The notes beneath the pieces are model-generated. The model was not told where the DNA came from, ran no database searches, and worked only from the letters and a program-made list of their open reading frames with translations. From contig PMZJ01000042.1 of NCBI GenBank assembly GCA_003170415.1, positions 27,084-82,632 on the forward strand: a stretch of DNA of 55,549 nucleotides. Reading direction: 5' to 3'. Positions within the stretch are counted from its first letter, which is position 1. The number at the start of each line of letters is the position of its first letter. This stretch comes from Phycisphaerales bacterium (GTDB lineage: Bacteria; Planctomycetota; Phycisphaerae; Sedimentisphaerales; Anaerobacaceae). A program made the translations under genes and the position numbers. This document shows, piece after piece, positions 8,923-16,756 of the stretch.

Positions 8923-9432
8923 TTACTTCTTCAGCAGTTCCCAGCGTTTTTTCATTTCGCTGATTATTTTTGCGTCAACCGCGGCTAAGCCCGAATCCTG
9001 TTCGGCGAGGTTGAAATGTCGCAAGCCGAATCGGGCCTCGACTATCTGTTCGCCGTTGGATACGCCTGTACCGGAAAAACTACTGACGTTTTCTTCAATG
9101 GTTTTGGCCTCAACCGAGTATTCAATCTGTGCCCCAGGCGCCAGAAAGGACTTATATTTAACATTTCTCGCCTCTTCCAGCAAGACCATGCTGTGCGCAA
9201 AATTCTCCGTCACCCGCACTAACCACGATGCCGACTCAATCAGCCCTTCTAAGAGCAATACACCGGGCAGTACCGGGAACGTCGGAAAATGGTCGGCCAG
9301 ATACTCCTCGGCTAATGTTACGCCTTTGACCGCCTTTATCCGTTTGCCCGGCTCTATCTCAATAATTTTGTCTATAAGTATGAATCTCATTGTTGCGGCA
9401 ATTGTAGTCATAAGCCGGGATTTTTCCAGCAC
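8923..9432 (-). CDS. FabZ/FabA-like hot-dog dehydratase, head of acyl-chain cluster
   Basis: The sequence from MRFILIDKIIEIEPG onward is homologous to the other dehydratase here. Numbered from that Met, His34 (ADHFPTFP) and Glu48 (LLLEGLIESA) keep the dehydratase pair, while the Gly of HFPG is Thr. It may act on 3-hydroxyacyl-ACP, or be a non-catalytic or thioesterase-like partner. The start is uncertain: GTG at 9432 has GGGG upstream, and ATG codons exist at 9411 and 9390. It is the first gene of the minus-strand cluster, separated by about 100 bases from the divergent HEPN gene, so the promoter should lie there. Confidence 0.78.
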   Translation of the reverse strand: MLEKSRLMTTIAATMRFILIDKIIEIEPGKRIKAVKGVTLAEEYLADHFPTFPVLPGVLLLEGLIESASWLVRVTENFAHSMVLLEEARNVKYKSFLAPGAQIEYSVEAKTIEENVSSFSGTGVSNGEQIVEARFGLRHFNLAEQDSGLAAVDAKIISEMKKRWELLKK

Positions 9433-9529
9433 TTTTTACCCCATTCATTCCGACTAACGGGAACCAACTTTGCAGGCCGATATGTATTGAAGAGGCAGGG
9501 CAGTAAAAAATTGGTCGGAGAAAGTAAAA

Positions 9530-10039
9530 ATGGGGAACTATGGAGAGTATTATGTAAAAGTTTTTGCCAATAGAACTCGGCAAAATCTCGATATCATCGA
9601 ATCGCTACAACGCATCGGAGCTAAAGCTTTCGAAATTACCCAACTCGTAAATTCCTGTCTCGGCTTGATAGCAATCCCACGACAAGTGTGTTTTAACAAT
9701 ATCCCCAAAACCTTTCTGGATGAACTTGCTTCGGAGGGTTGGCCAATCCCCCATGATGAAGGTGGTTTTCCTCCTGCCACCAATCTCAATGAGTTAATCA
9801 AACGTTTACGCAATGGTATTATGCACAGCCGTTTTGAATTTTCCCACAACGAACAAGACGAGATAAATTCTCTCTTGGTCTGGGACGAGAAAAACCACAG
9901 GAAAAATTGGCAGGCCAGATTCAATATAGATGAATTGCGAATGTTTCTTATAAAATTCTCAGATGAGTTGATTGACGGCAGCTATTGTTCTAACTGTCCA
10001 GGTTGTTTAAATGTTGCCCGAGGGAATAGAAACGGTTAA
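9530..10039 (+). CDS. HEPN-domain protein, pEK499_p136-like
   Basis: The 169-residue protein matches, from memory of the family, the layout of pEK499_p136-type HEPN proteins: an N-terminal YYVKVFANRTRQNLDIIE helix, TQLVNSCLGLIAIP, a GWPIP turn, then LIKRLRNGIMHSRFEF and a C-terminal DELRMFLIKFSDELI helix. RNGIMH is an Rx4H motif, the active-site signature of HEPN ribonucleases. Family members are linked to toxin-antitoxin and defence loci, and this gene lies 33 bases before a MntA/HepT-like pair on the same strand. Its target is unknown. Confidence 0.65.
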   Translation: MGNYGEYYVKVFANRTRQNLDIIESLQRIGAKAFEITQLVNSCLGLIAIPRQVCFNNIPKTFLDELASEGWPIPHDEGGFPPATNLNELIKRLRNGIMHSRFEFSHNEQDEINSLLVWDEKNHRKNWQARFNIDELRMFLIKFSDELIDGSYCSNCPGCLNVARGNRNG

Positions 10040-10072
10040 TATAACTTAAATGGCTTATATGAAGGAATGATA

Positions 10073-10387
10073 ATGGTAGCGATAAATCTTGGAGTAACGG
10101 ACGAGCAGATAGCGAGTGTTTGCCGGCAATGGAAGGTAACGCGATTGGCGGTATTCGGCTCGGCGGCAGCAGGCAAATTGCGGGCAGACAGCGATATAGA
10201 TTTGCTGGTAACGTTTGCTCAGAATGCCGAATGGAGTATGTTCGACCATTATCGAATGGAAGAGGAGTTGACAAAGCTGTTTGGCCGGGAAGTTGACCTT
10301 GTAAGTATTAAGGCAGCAGAAGAAAGCGCCAATCCAATTTGTCGTCGTGAAATTCTTGAGTCAGCGAGGCAGATTTATGCAGCGTGA
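10073..10387 (+). CDS. MntA-like nucleotidyltransferase antitoxin
   Basis: The roughly 104-residue minimal nucleotidyltransferase carries LAVFGSAAAGKLRADSDIDLL, the GS...DxD signature that binds metal and ATP, plus a later EVDLVS strand with the third acidic residue. In characterised MntA/HepT pairs the antitoxin AMPylates the HEPN toxin and blocks its RNase activity. Of two close ATG codons, the second (10073) is preferred because AAGGA at 10062-10066 is 6 bases before it; the first, at 10067, abuts AAGGA. The stop overlaps the start of the HepT-like gene. Confidence 0.88.
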   Translation: MVAINLGVTDEQIASVCRQWKVTRLAVFGSAAAGKLRADSDIDLLVTFAQNAEWSMFDHYRMEEELTKLFGREVDLVSIKAAEESANPICRREILESARQIYAA

Positions 10388-10733
10388 TAATGCCCTGCTT
10401 GTGGATATGTATCAGGCGGCCAGGCAAATTGCGGCTTTTAAGGCCGGTATCGATTTTGAAAAATTCAAATCGGACGCCAAAACCCAATCTGCCGTAATCC
10501 ACCAGTTTCTCGTTATCGGTGAAGTTGCCAAGCTTCTCAGTGAACAGTTCAAAAAGGCAAATACATCGATACCATGGTCGGCTATGGCTCGTATGCGTGA
10601 TAAGTTGATACATCACTATCGGGGCGTTGATTTACAGGAAATATGGCGAGCAGCCGAAGCGGAAATTCCGAAGCTGATAGAGTTTCTACGCAACTGTGTC
10701 CCGCCTACAACTTTGGACGACAGGCATTCTTAA
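10377..10733 (+). CDS. HepT-like HEPN ribonuclease toxin
   Basis: The 118-residue all-helical protein carries RDKLIHHYRGVD, the Rx4HxY motif of HepT/DUF86 toxins that both cleaves RNA and provides the Tyr that MntA AMPylates. Other family marks are AARQIAAF near the N-terminus and IGEVAKLLSEQFK in the middle. ATG at 10377 overlaps the antitoxin stop by 11 bases, which implies translational coupling. A longer in-frame start at 10347 would overlap the antitoxin by 41 bases and is less likely. Confidence 0.88.
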   Translation: MQRDNALLVDMYQAARQIAAFKAGIDFEKFKSDAKTQSAVIHQFLVIGEVAKLLSEQFKKANTSIPWSAMARMRDKLIHHYRGVDLQEIWRAAEAEIPKLIEFLRNCVPPTTLDDRHS

Positions 10734-10802
10734 TTCAGAATGCATCGACTTTGACCAACGAACAATGAAAACACATGCGGAGTATGTTATACTTGCTTAA
10801 CT

Positions 10803-11282
10803 ATGAAAGTTCGCAGTGCAAATGTTACTGATGTAAAGGCCATACACGCCCTGATAAATTGTTACGCGGAGCGTGATATGATGCTGTTCCGCTCGATGGC
10901 CGACATTTTTACAAATCTCCAGACCTTTCTTGTCGCTGAACTCGACGGTCAGGTCATCGGTTGCTGCTCGCTCGAGGTAATCTGGTCGGACCTGGCGGAG
11001 ATAAAATCGTTGGCCGTTGATGAGTCGCATCAGAGCAAAGGGGCGGGGGCGATGTTAGTGAACGCCGCGGTCGAACAGGCACGTCGGCTGGGAGTGCCAA
11101 AGGTATTCGGGCTTACGCTCAAGCCGGAGTTCTTCGGCAAACTTGGCTTCCAGGTGGCTAACAAGGATTCACTGCCTATGAAGGTCTGGAGTGATTGTGC
11201 CCGCTGCACGAAACAGCAGAACTGCGACGAAACCGCCGTCGTTAAGCTGATTGAGGGCAGTTGTTGCCCTGTTCGACAGTAG
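10803..11282 (+). CDS. GNAT acetyltransferase, ArgA-like
   Basis: The 159-residue GNAT protein has the acetyl-CoA loop in VDESHQSKGAGAMLVNAA. Its C-terminus contains KVWSDCARCTKQQNCDETAV, a cysteine-rich tail I associate with short ArgA-type glutamate N-acetyltransferases, including those fused to ArgH in other bacteria. The probable reaction is acetyl-CoA plus glutamate to N-acetylglutamate, the first step of arginine synthesis. No other arginine gene is in the window. It converges on the next gene, with 4 bases between stops. Confidence 0.75.
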   Translation: MKVRSANVTDVKAIHALINCYAERDMMLFRSMADIFTNLQTFLVAELDGQVIGCCSLEVIWSDLAEIKSLAVDESHQSKGAGAMLVNAAVEQARRLGVPKVFGLTLKPEFFGKLGFQVANKDSLPMKVWSDCARCTKQQNCDETAVVKLIEGSCCPVRQ

Positions 11283-11286
11283 GGCG

Positions 11287-12249
11287 TCAGCCGACCTGTC
11301 TTCTCTGGAATAACGCCACCGCCAACGCTAATATGCCTCCCGCATAGCAAATCGCGTATATAGCGGTGATGAATATGTATTTGATGGGTAGTGTGCTTCC
11401 TTCAACAATCGCGTCGCTTATCCAGAAGACCTGAAGGTTAGGAATGGCAAAATAGCATATTTTCGCCCAGAGGTGTGTCTTGGCCAATGTGCCGAATGCC
11501 CAGTCCGAGACAAGCCCCAAAAGGAAGACACCCACACACGCCGAGAGGGTTACCACGATATTGAACCTGCACGATAGCGCAACCGCCAGCGCCGCGATTA
11601 TAACAGCCGCCAGAAACAGCAGAACTGAGCCGTAAACATCAATTGCGTTAATATTGTTATTAGCAGGATTGAACTTCCAGTCGCGGTCGAAGAATATCAG
11701 GAAAATCAACCCAATTGTGCCCAGGCCGGCCAGTAAAACCATAGCCGTTGAGGTGGCTTTCCAATCATAAGTATAGTTTAAAAAAGCACTTAGAAGACAA
11801 GTCAGCACCACGATAACCCCAGCGGTTCCTATCACAGTAAAATCATTGGTCGAATCTGCGTTTTCCAGAACGCCGTTTCTTATCGTCATTATCAGTGCTA
11901 TGGTGCAGATGTAATGGGCCATAGCCACCGCCCCAGTAACCCCCAGGAATTTGGCCAAAATAAATATGGGACGTTGCACCGGCTTAGTGAGAACGGTCAT
12001 TATCGTTTTATTCTCGATTTCCTCCGCCACCGCCCCTGAAGCTGAGAAAATTGCTATGAACAAGCTGGCTATGAAAAGCGTAGATAAACCCAATTCGCGC
12101 AAAAGCTTATTGTCGTCATCCAGTGTGTACATCGAGATTGACGGACTGACGTAAAACAGCAGCAGGGCGGCGGTGATAATTATCGCATAGACCGGCTGAC
12201 GTATGGTTTCTATGAAGGTATTTTTGGCTATTGTAAATAACTTTGTCAT
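11287..12249 (-). CDS. ABC-2 type transporter permease
   Basis: The 320-residue protein has six to seven membrane segments. The N-terminal part reads FTIAKNTFIETIRQPVYAII, with AVAEEIENKTIMTVLTKPVQR after the second segment, a pattern of NatB/ABC-2 permeases. No ATPase is adjacent on this strand; the ABC ATPase and permease at 18.7-21.3 kb could be functional relatives, since the plus-strand permease also has VKDKQVYTVLTKPIRR at the same place. Substrate unknown. Confidence 0.8.
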   Translation of the reverse strand: MTKLFTIAKNTFIETIRQPVYAIIITAALLLFYVSPSISMYTLDDDNKLLRELGLSTLFIASLFIAIFSASGAVAEEIENKTIMTVLTKPVQRPIFILAKFLGVTGAVAMAHYICTIALIMTIRNGVLENADSTNDFTVIGTAGVIVVLTCLLSAFLNYTYDWKATSTAMVLLAGLGTIGLIFLIFFDRDWKFNPANNNINAIDVYGSVLLFLAAVIIAALAVALSCRFNIVVTLSACVGVFLLGLVSDWAFGTLAKTHLWAKICYFAIPNLQVFWISDAIVEGSTLPIKYIFITAIYAICYAGGILALAVALFQRRQVG

Positions 12250-12436
12250 TCCTAACGACCTTTCTGTAAATCGTCGTTTTTCGGCGTCTTTTGAGTTTTA
12301 GACAACGGTTTTATGGCTAAATTTGGCGATATATCTTTATATGACATAAAAACCGGCTTGTAAATAGCCGGCAATTATTATATCTATATGCCCTTTGCGT
12401 TTCGGGGTTCGGTACAAAACTTTAGGAATTGAATAA

Positions 12437-14500
12437 ATGACAACATCATCAAGACCGGCAAAGCTTGTCGCTATAGTATCGCTGATTCTCAGCGTCATTT
12501 TCTTTGTCATCATGGTTCTTCTCGGCCAGTGGAGCGGTTTCGTCGCAATTTATTCCGCGGGTTTTGTCTCGCTTGGCGCAGCGTTAATCTGGCTGGTTTT
12601 GCTCATCCAGTTCCATCAACGAAATCTTGCCGAGCAGGAAAAGCTCGATATGAGCGCCCTTGCCGGCGACCACAGGACGGATAAAATCTTCCAGGCCAAA
12701 GGCGAACAGTCGCAGTTGTTCGCCGTCGCTCAAAAACGCCTTGCGATACTCGAAAAGTGGTTCCTGCCCGTTTTCTCCTTCCTCATCGCGGCGTATCAGG
12801 TGGCCATAGGCCTGTACCTGCTGAAAGCCGTCCCCAATTCAAATTCAGCAATCGGCAAACAACCTCTGCTATGCGCGGTTTGTATGGTCGCCATCGCCTT
12901 TGTCAGCTTCCTGCTCTCACGTTATGCGACAGGGATGTCTAATCAGGCGGAATGGAAACCGTTGCGGGCGGGCGGCAGTTTTCTGTTCGGTTCAGCGATA
13001 TTGTCCTTTGCCCTGGCGATAGCCCTGGCCCTGGTTCAGTTCAAAATATTCAACGTAATAAGGGCGATTGATTATACTATACCTGTCCTGCTTATCGTTC
13101 TCGGCGTCGAAAATTTGCTTAATGTTATATTCGACATATACCGGCCTCGCCTGACGGGCCTTTACAGCAGGGCGGGTTTTGACAGCCGGCTGCTGGGTCT
13201 CATCAACGAACCGGGCGAAATCCTTCATACCGCTACCGGCGCAATCGATTACCAGTTCGGCTTCAAGGTTTCTCAGACCTGGTTTTATAAACTCCTCGAA
13301 AAAGCCGTTGTGCCGCTAATTTTCTTCGGCGCTATTACGCTGTATCTGCTCAGCGGCGTTGTTGTTATTAATTCCTATGAACAGGCCGTAATCGAGCGGT
13401 TCGGCAACCCGAAAGACGCGAAGGGCGATATTCGACTCATTGGCCCAGGCATCCATTTCAAAATGCCCTGGCCCATCGATATCGCACGGATATATCCCGC
13501 CGGTAACATAGAGGAGCTGCAAATCGGCTACGTCCCTAAGACCGACCCCAAAACCGGACAGGTAATCCGCGAACCGTTGCTTTGGGGAAAAGACCATTAT
13601 AAGGAAGAATACAGCATTCTTGTCGCGAGTCGTCTCGGCGCGGAAAAAAATTCGCCGGGCGCCGCACCGGTCAGTTTGCTCAAGGCCAATGTCCCCGTAC
13701 AGTTCAGGGTCAAAGACCTTTATGCCTTCCTTTATAATCAGAGCGATCCCCAAAAACGGCTCGAGGACATTTGTTACCGTGAACTGGCCAGGTTTGCCGC
13801 GGGCGCCTCAATCGAAGTTGATGACGAGGCAGCCCTGCAGACCAGTTTGCTGGGTGCAGGCAGGGCACAGGCCAAGCAGGCACTGACTCAGAATATCCAG
13901 GCCGCCGCGGACAAGGCCGGTCTTGGAGTCGAAATTGTATTTGTGGGGCTTCAGGGCATACATCCGCCCACCCAGGTCGCCGCTGACTATGAGAAGGTTG
14001 TGGGCGCAGTCCAGTTAAAGCAGGCCGTAATTCTTCAGGCCCAGGCGGATCGTAATCGCATTCTCAGCACGCTCGCCGGTTCGGTCGAGGGGGCATCAGA
14101 CCTTTTCGTCCTGGCCGCTGATTATCAGAAGGCAAGACAGGAAAATAACCGTCAAAAGACCGACGAAATTGCCGGCCGACTTGATACCGCGTTCACCCAG
14201 GCGGACGGCGATATATTCTGCAAGCTCAGGGAAGCGCAAAGCTACAGCTTTGAAAGGGTCGCTAACGCCCGTTCCACGGGTGAACGATTCGACAGCCAGG
14301 TCAAGGCATACAGGGCCGCGCCGGAAATCTACAAAAAAGAGCAACGCCTCCTTGCCCTGGAGGAAACGCTCAGCCCGATACGAAAATATGTTATTGTCGC
14401 CGACCCCAATGACGCGGAGACATTTATTGTTGACCTTAAGGAAAAATTAACGCCGAGCTTGTATGATATCGGCGGGGTTCAGGAGAGCAGCTCACAATGA
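12437..14500 (+). CDS. SPFH/band 7 protein with polytopic N-terminal domain (HflK-like)
   Basis: The 687-residue protein combines about six predicted membrane helices (roughly residues 10-230) with a seventh at about 283-303 and an SPFH domain (about 305-560: NSYEQAVIERFGN, GPGIHFKMPWPID). An Ala/Gln/Glu-rich helical tail follows. SPFH proteins form large oligomeric membrane rings; HflK/HflC regulate the FtsH protease. The extra polytopic domain is not part of standard HflK. It is the first of three SPFH genes in a row and overlaps the next by 4 bases. The hairpin-like CCGGCT...AGCCGG at about 12353-12371 lies between it and the divergent permease gene. Confidence 0.8.
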   Translation: MTTSSRPAKLVAIVSLILSVIFFVIMVLLGQWSGFVAIYSAGFVSLGAALIWLVLLIQFHQRNLAEQEKLDMSALAGDHRTDKIFQAKGEQSQLFAVAQKRLAILEKWFLPVFSFLIAAYQVAIGLYLLKAVPNSNSAIGKQPLLCAVCMVAIAFVSFLLSRYATGMSNQAEWKPLRAGGSFLFGSAILSFALAIALALVQFKIFNVIRAIDYTIPVLLIVLGVENLLNVIFDIYRPRLTGLYSRAGFDSRLLGLINEPGEILHTATGAIDYQFGFKVSQTWFYKLLEKAVVPLIFFGAITLYLLSGVVVINSYEQAVIERFGNPKDAKGDIRLIGPGIHFKMPWPIDIARIYPAGNIEELQIGYVPKTDPKTGQVIREPLLWGKDHYKEEYSILVASRLGAEKNSPGAAPVSLLKANVPVQFRVKDLYAFLYNQSDPQKRLEDICYRELARFAAGASIEVDDEAALQTSLLGAGRAQAKQALTQNIQAAADKAGLGVEIVFVGLQGIHPPTQVAADYEKVVGAVQLKQAVILQAQADRNRILSTLAGSVEGASDLFVLAADYQKARQENNRQKTDEIAGRLDTAFTQADGDIFCKLREAQSYSFERVANARSTGERFDSQVKAYRAAPEIYKKEQRLLALEETLSPIRKYVIVADPNDAETFIVDLKEKLTPSLYDIGGVQESSSQ

Positions 14501-15390
14501 AAAACATTACCATAACAATCTTTATCGTTCTTCTTTTTATCGTTTTGGCGCTGGTCTTTACGATGTTTCAGGTGCGTGAGACCGAATCCGCCCTGGTGCT
14601 GACCTTTGGCAAGGCCACTCGCCAGATTACCGAGCCGGGTTTGTATTTCAAATGGCCTCCGCCCATCGAGTCGGTCCAGAAGTTCGATTCCAGGGCCAGG
14701 AGTCTTGTCGCGGAACTCGGAGAAACGCCCACGAAGGGGGCCGTCCCAATTATTGTCAATACCTTTATTGTCTGGCGCATCGCCGAACCGCTGGCGTTTT
14801 TTAACGCGGTCGGGACCGTTTCGGACGCCGAGAGCAAGCTGCTCAGCCAGATAAGCGACGCACAGAACAAGGTCATCGGCCGGCATGAATTCTCCGAATT
14901 TGTCAACAGCGACCCCGCGAAGATAAAGTTCGATGACATCGAGAAAGAAATGCTTGCCGAAATTCAGAAAGCCGTGCGCAGCGACTACGGCATCGAAATC
15001 AAATCGCTAGGCATAAGGCAGCTTAAAATCAGCGAAGACGTCAGCAAGGCAGTATTCGAGCGGATGAAAGCCGAGCGGAACCGCAGGACCGAGGAAACAA
15101 TCGCCGAGGGCAGCGCCGCCTCCAAGAAAATCGTTACCGACGCCCTTTCAATGCAGACCGAACTGCTCGCAGCCGCTGAGGCAAGGGCCAAGGCCATCCG
15201 TGCGCAGGGCGACGCCGAAGCCGCTCAATACTACAAATTACTCGAACAGGACCCGCAACTCGCTATGTTCCTGCGGGACATCGACGCCCTCAAAAAAATA
15301 CTGGAACAAAGGTCAACGGTCGTTATCAGCGCGGACACCGAACCATTCAAGCTGCTCAGGCAAATGCCCGACCTGAAACCTAAAGAATAA
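14497..15390 (+). CDS. hflC: HflC-like SPFH protein
   Basis: The 297-residue protein has one N-terminal membrane anchor (about 5-25), an SPFH domain beginning VRETESALVLTFGKATR with GLYFKWPPPIE, and a long charged helix rich in Ala and Glu (ERMKAERNRRTEETIAEGSA), the layout and length of HflC. It should form a heteromeric ring with an HflK-type partner on the periplasmic face of the inner membrane and modulate FtsH. It lies between two HflK-like genes, so one HflC may serve two partners. Confidence 0.85.
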   Translation: MKNITITIFIVLLFIVLALVFTMFQVRETESALVLTFGKATRQITEPGLYFKWPPPIESVQKFDSRARSLVAELGETPTKGAVPIIVNTFIVWRIAEPLAFFNAVGTVSDAESKLLSQISDAQNKVIGRHEFSEFVNSDPAKIKFDDIEKEMLAEIQKAVRSDYGIEIKSLGIRQLKISEDVSKAVFERMKAERNRRTEETIAEGSAASKKIVTDALSMQTELLAAAEARAKAIRAQGDAEAAQYYKLLEQDPQLAMFLRDIDALKKILEQRSTVVISADTEPFKLLRQMPDLKPKE

Positions 15391-15422
15391 TTTCTGTTGT
15401 TTCTTATACGGATTTGAACGAT

Positions 15423-16733
15423 ATGACGGAAGAACACGAACACAATCACGAGTACGAACATAATCGCGAGACCACCGATGCTGCCGGCCAGCCGCGGCAG
15501 GCGGACCCCGGCTATGATTATCTGTCGGGGGCCTTGAAAGTCAGCTTTGCCGTCCTCAAGGTCATAATGGTTGTCCTGGTTGTGCTCTTTCTATTCTCCG
15601 GTGTTACCAAAGTCGATACCGGTGAACGCGCAATTGTCCTGTGGTTCGGCAAAATCAGCGGTGTAGGCGAGGCACGCATTCTCGGCCCGGGTCTGAAACT
15701 GCTTTGGCCGTACCCAATACACGAAATCATCCGGATTCCCGTCGAGAAGAAAGTCAACCTGGCGATAAATTCATTCTGGTATTATCAAAAGCCCGGTGAG
15801 GAAATGGGCGATGTGACCAGCAATACATATGTGCCGCCTACTCTCAACCCCGTTACCGATGGATATTGTCTTGTGAGGGGCGAAAAGCAGGCACAGGCCA
15901 CTGCCGTTTCCGAAGGCAGCGATTATAACATCCTTCATTGTAAGTGGGTTCTGACCTACCAGATTACCGACCCGGAAAGATTCTACAAACACTGCTATGT
16001 GCGGGATGAACACCTGCAGGCCGGGCAGAACTACTCGGACGTAATAGAGCAAAGTATAAATCCGCTGCTGGAGAATTTGTTTACCGATGCCGTTGTTGCA
16101 ACTATGGTAAATTACACCATCGAAGAGGCGATGTTTGAAAAGGTCGCTTCTGTTTCCGAGCGGGTCAAAGAACGTCTCCAAAACAAGCTCAACGTATTGG
16201 AAATGGGCATTAAAGTCGTCTCGGTGCAAGTCCGTGACATAACCTGGCCCAGGCAGGTGGCCGCCGCCTTCCAGGCGTCTCTGACCGCGACACAAAACAA
16301 GCAAAAGGTAATCAGCGACGCAAAACTTACCGCCGAGAAGACCCTCAACGAGACCGCCGGTCCCATTGCTGCTGAGCTTCTTGCGTCTCTGCGGGACGGT
16401 TCCTCCGACAAGAAAAAACAGGAGCAGTTGTGGGAACAGGCGGCCGGCAGGGCACAGGAGACAATTGCCAATGCCCGTGGTTATCGCACGCAGGTTGTCG
16501 AGTCGGCAAGAGCGGACGCTGAATACCTCCAAAGAATTCTTCCCGAATATCGAAAATACCCGAAGCTCGTCATCCAAAGGGTCTATCAGGACGCGATTGA
16601 GCAGGTACTTCGCGACGCGGAAGAGAAAACGGTCATTCAGCCCGCACAACACGGCAAAAACACCGACGTCAGGGTGCTAATCAACAGGGACCCTGCGATA
16701 AAATCAAAATCCGAACCAGGAAAACAACCTTAG
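15423..16733 (+). CDS. hflK: HflK-like SPFH protein with His/Glu-rich N-terminus
   Basis: The roughly 436-residue protein begins with a histidine- and glutamate-rich tail (MTEEHEHNHEYEHNRE), then one membrane helix (about 45-65), an SPFH domain (VDTGERAIVLWFGKI, GPGLKLLWPYPIHE), coiled-coil helices and a C-terminus ending at PGKQP. This is the HflK layout. ATG at 15423 is preferred; an in-frame TTG at 15414 is possible and neither has a clear Shine-Dalgarno. The His-rich tail could bind metal, notable because the next gene is a metal ATPase whose product also starts His-rich (inference). Confidence 0.8.
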   Translation: MTEEHEHNHEYEHNRETTDAAGQPRQADPGYDYLSGALKVSFAVLKVIMVVLVVLFLFSGVTKVDTGERAIVLWFGKISGVGEARILGPGLKLLWPYPIHEIIRIPVEKKVNLAINSFWYYQKPGEEMGDVTSNTYVPPTLNPVTDGYCLVRGEKQAQATAVSEGSDYNILHCKWVLTYQITDPERFYKHCYVRDEHLQAGQNYSDVIEQSINPLLENLFTDAVVATMVNYTIEEAMFEKVASVSERVKERLQNKLNVLEMGIKVVSVQVRDITWPRQVAAAFQASLTATQNKQKVISDAKLTAEKTLNETAGPIAAELLASLRDGSSDKKKQEQLWEQAAGRAQETIANARGYRTQVVESARADAEYLQRILPEYRKYPKLVIQRVYQDAIEQVLRDAEEKTVIQPAQHGKNTDVRVLINRDPAIKSKSEPGKQP

Positions 16734-16756
16734 TGACAGATACTGAGAGATAAATA

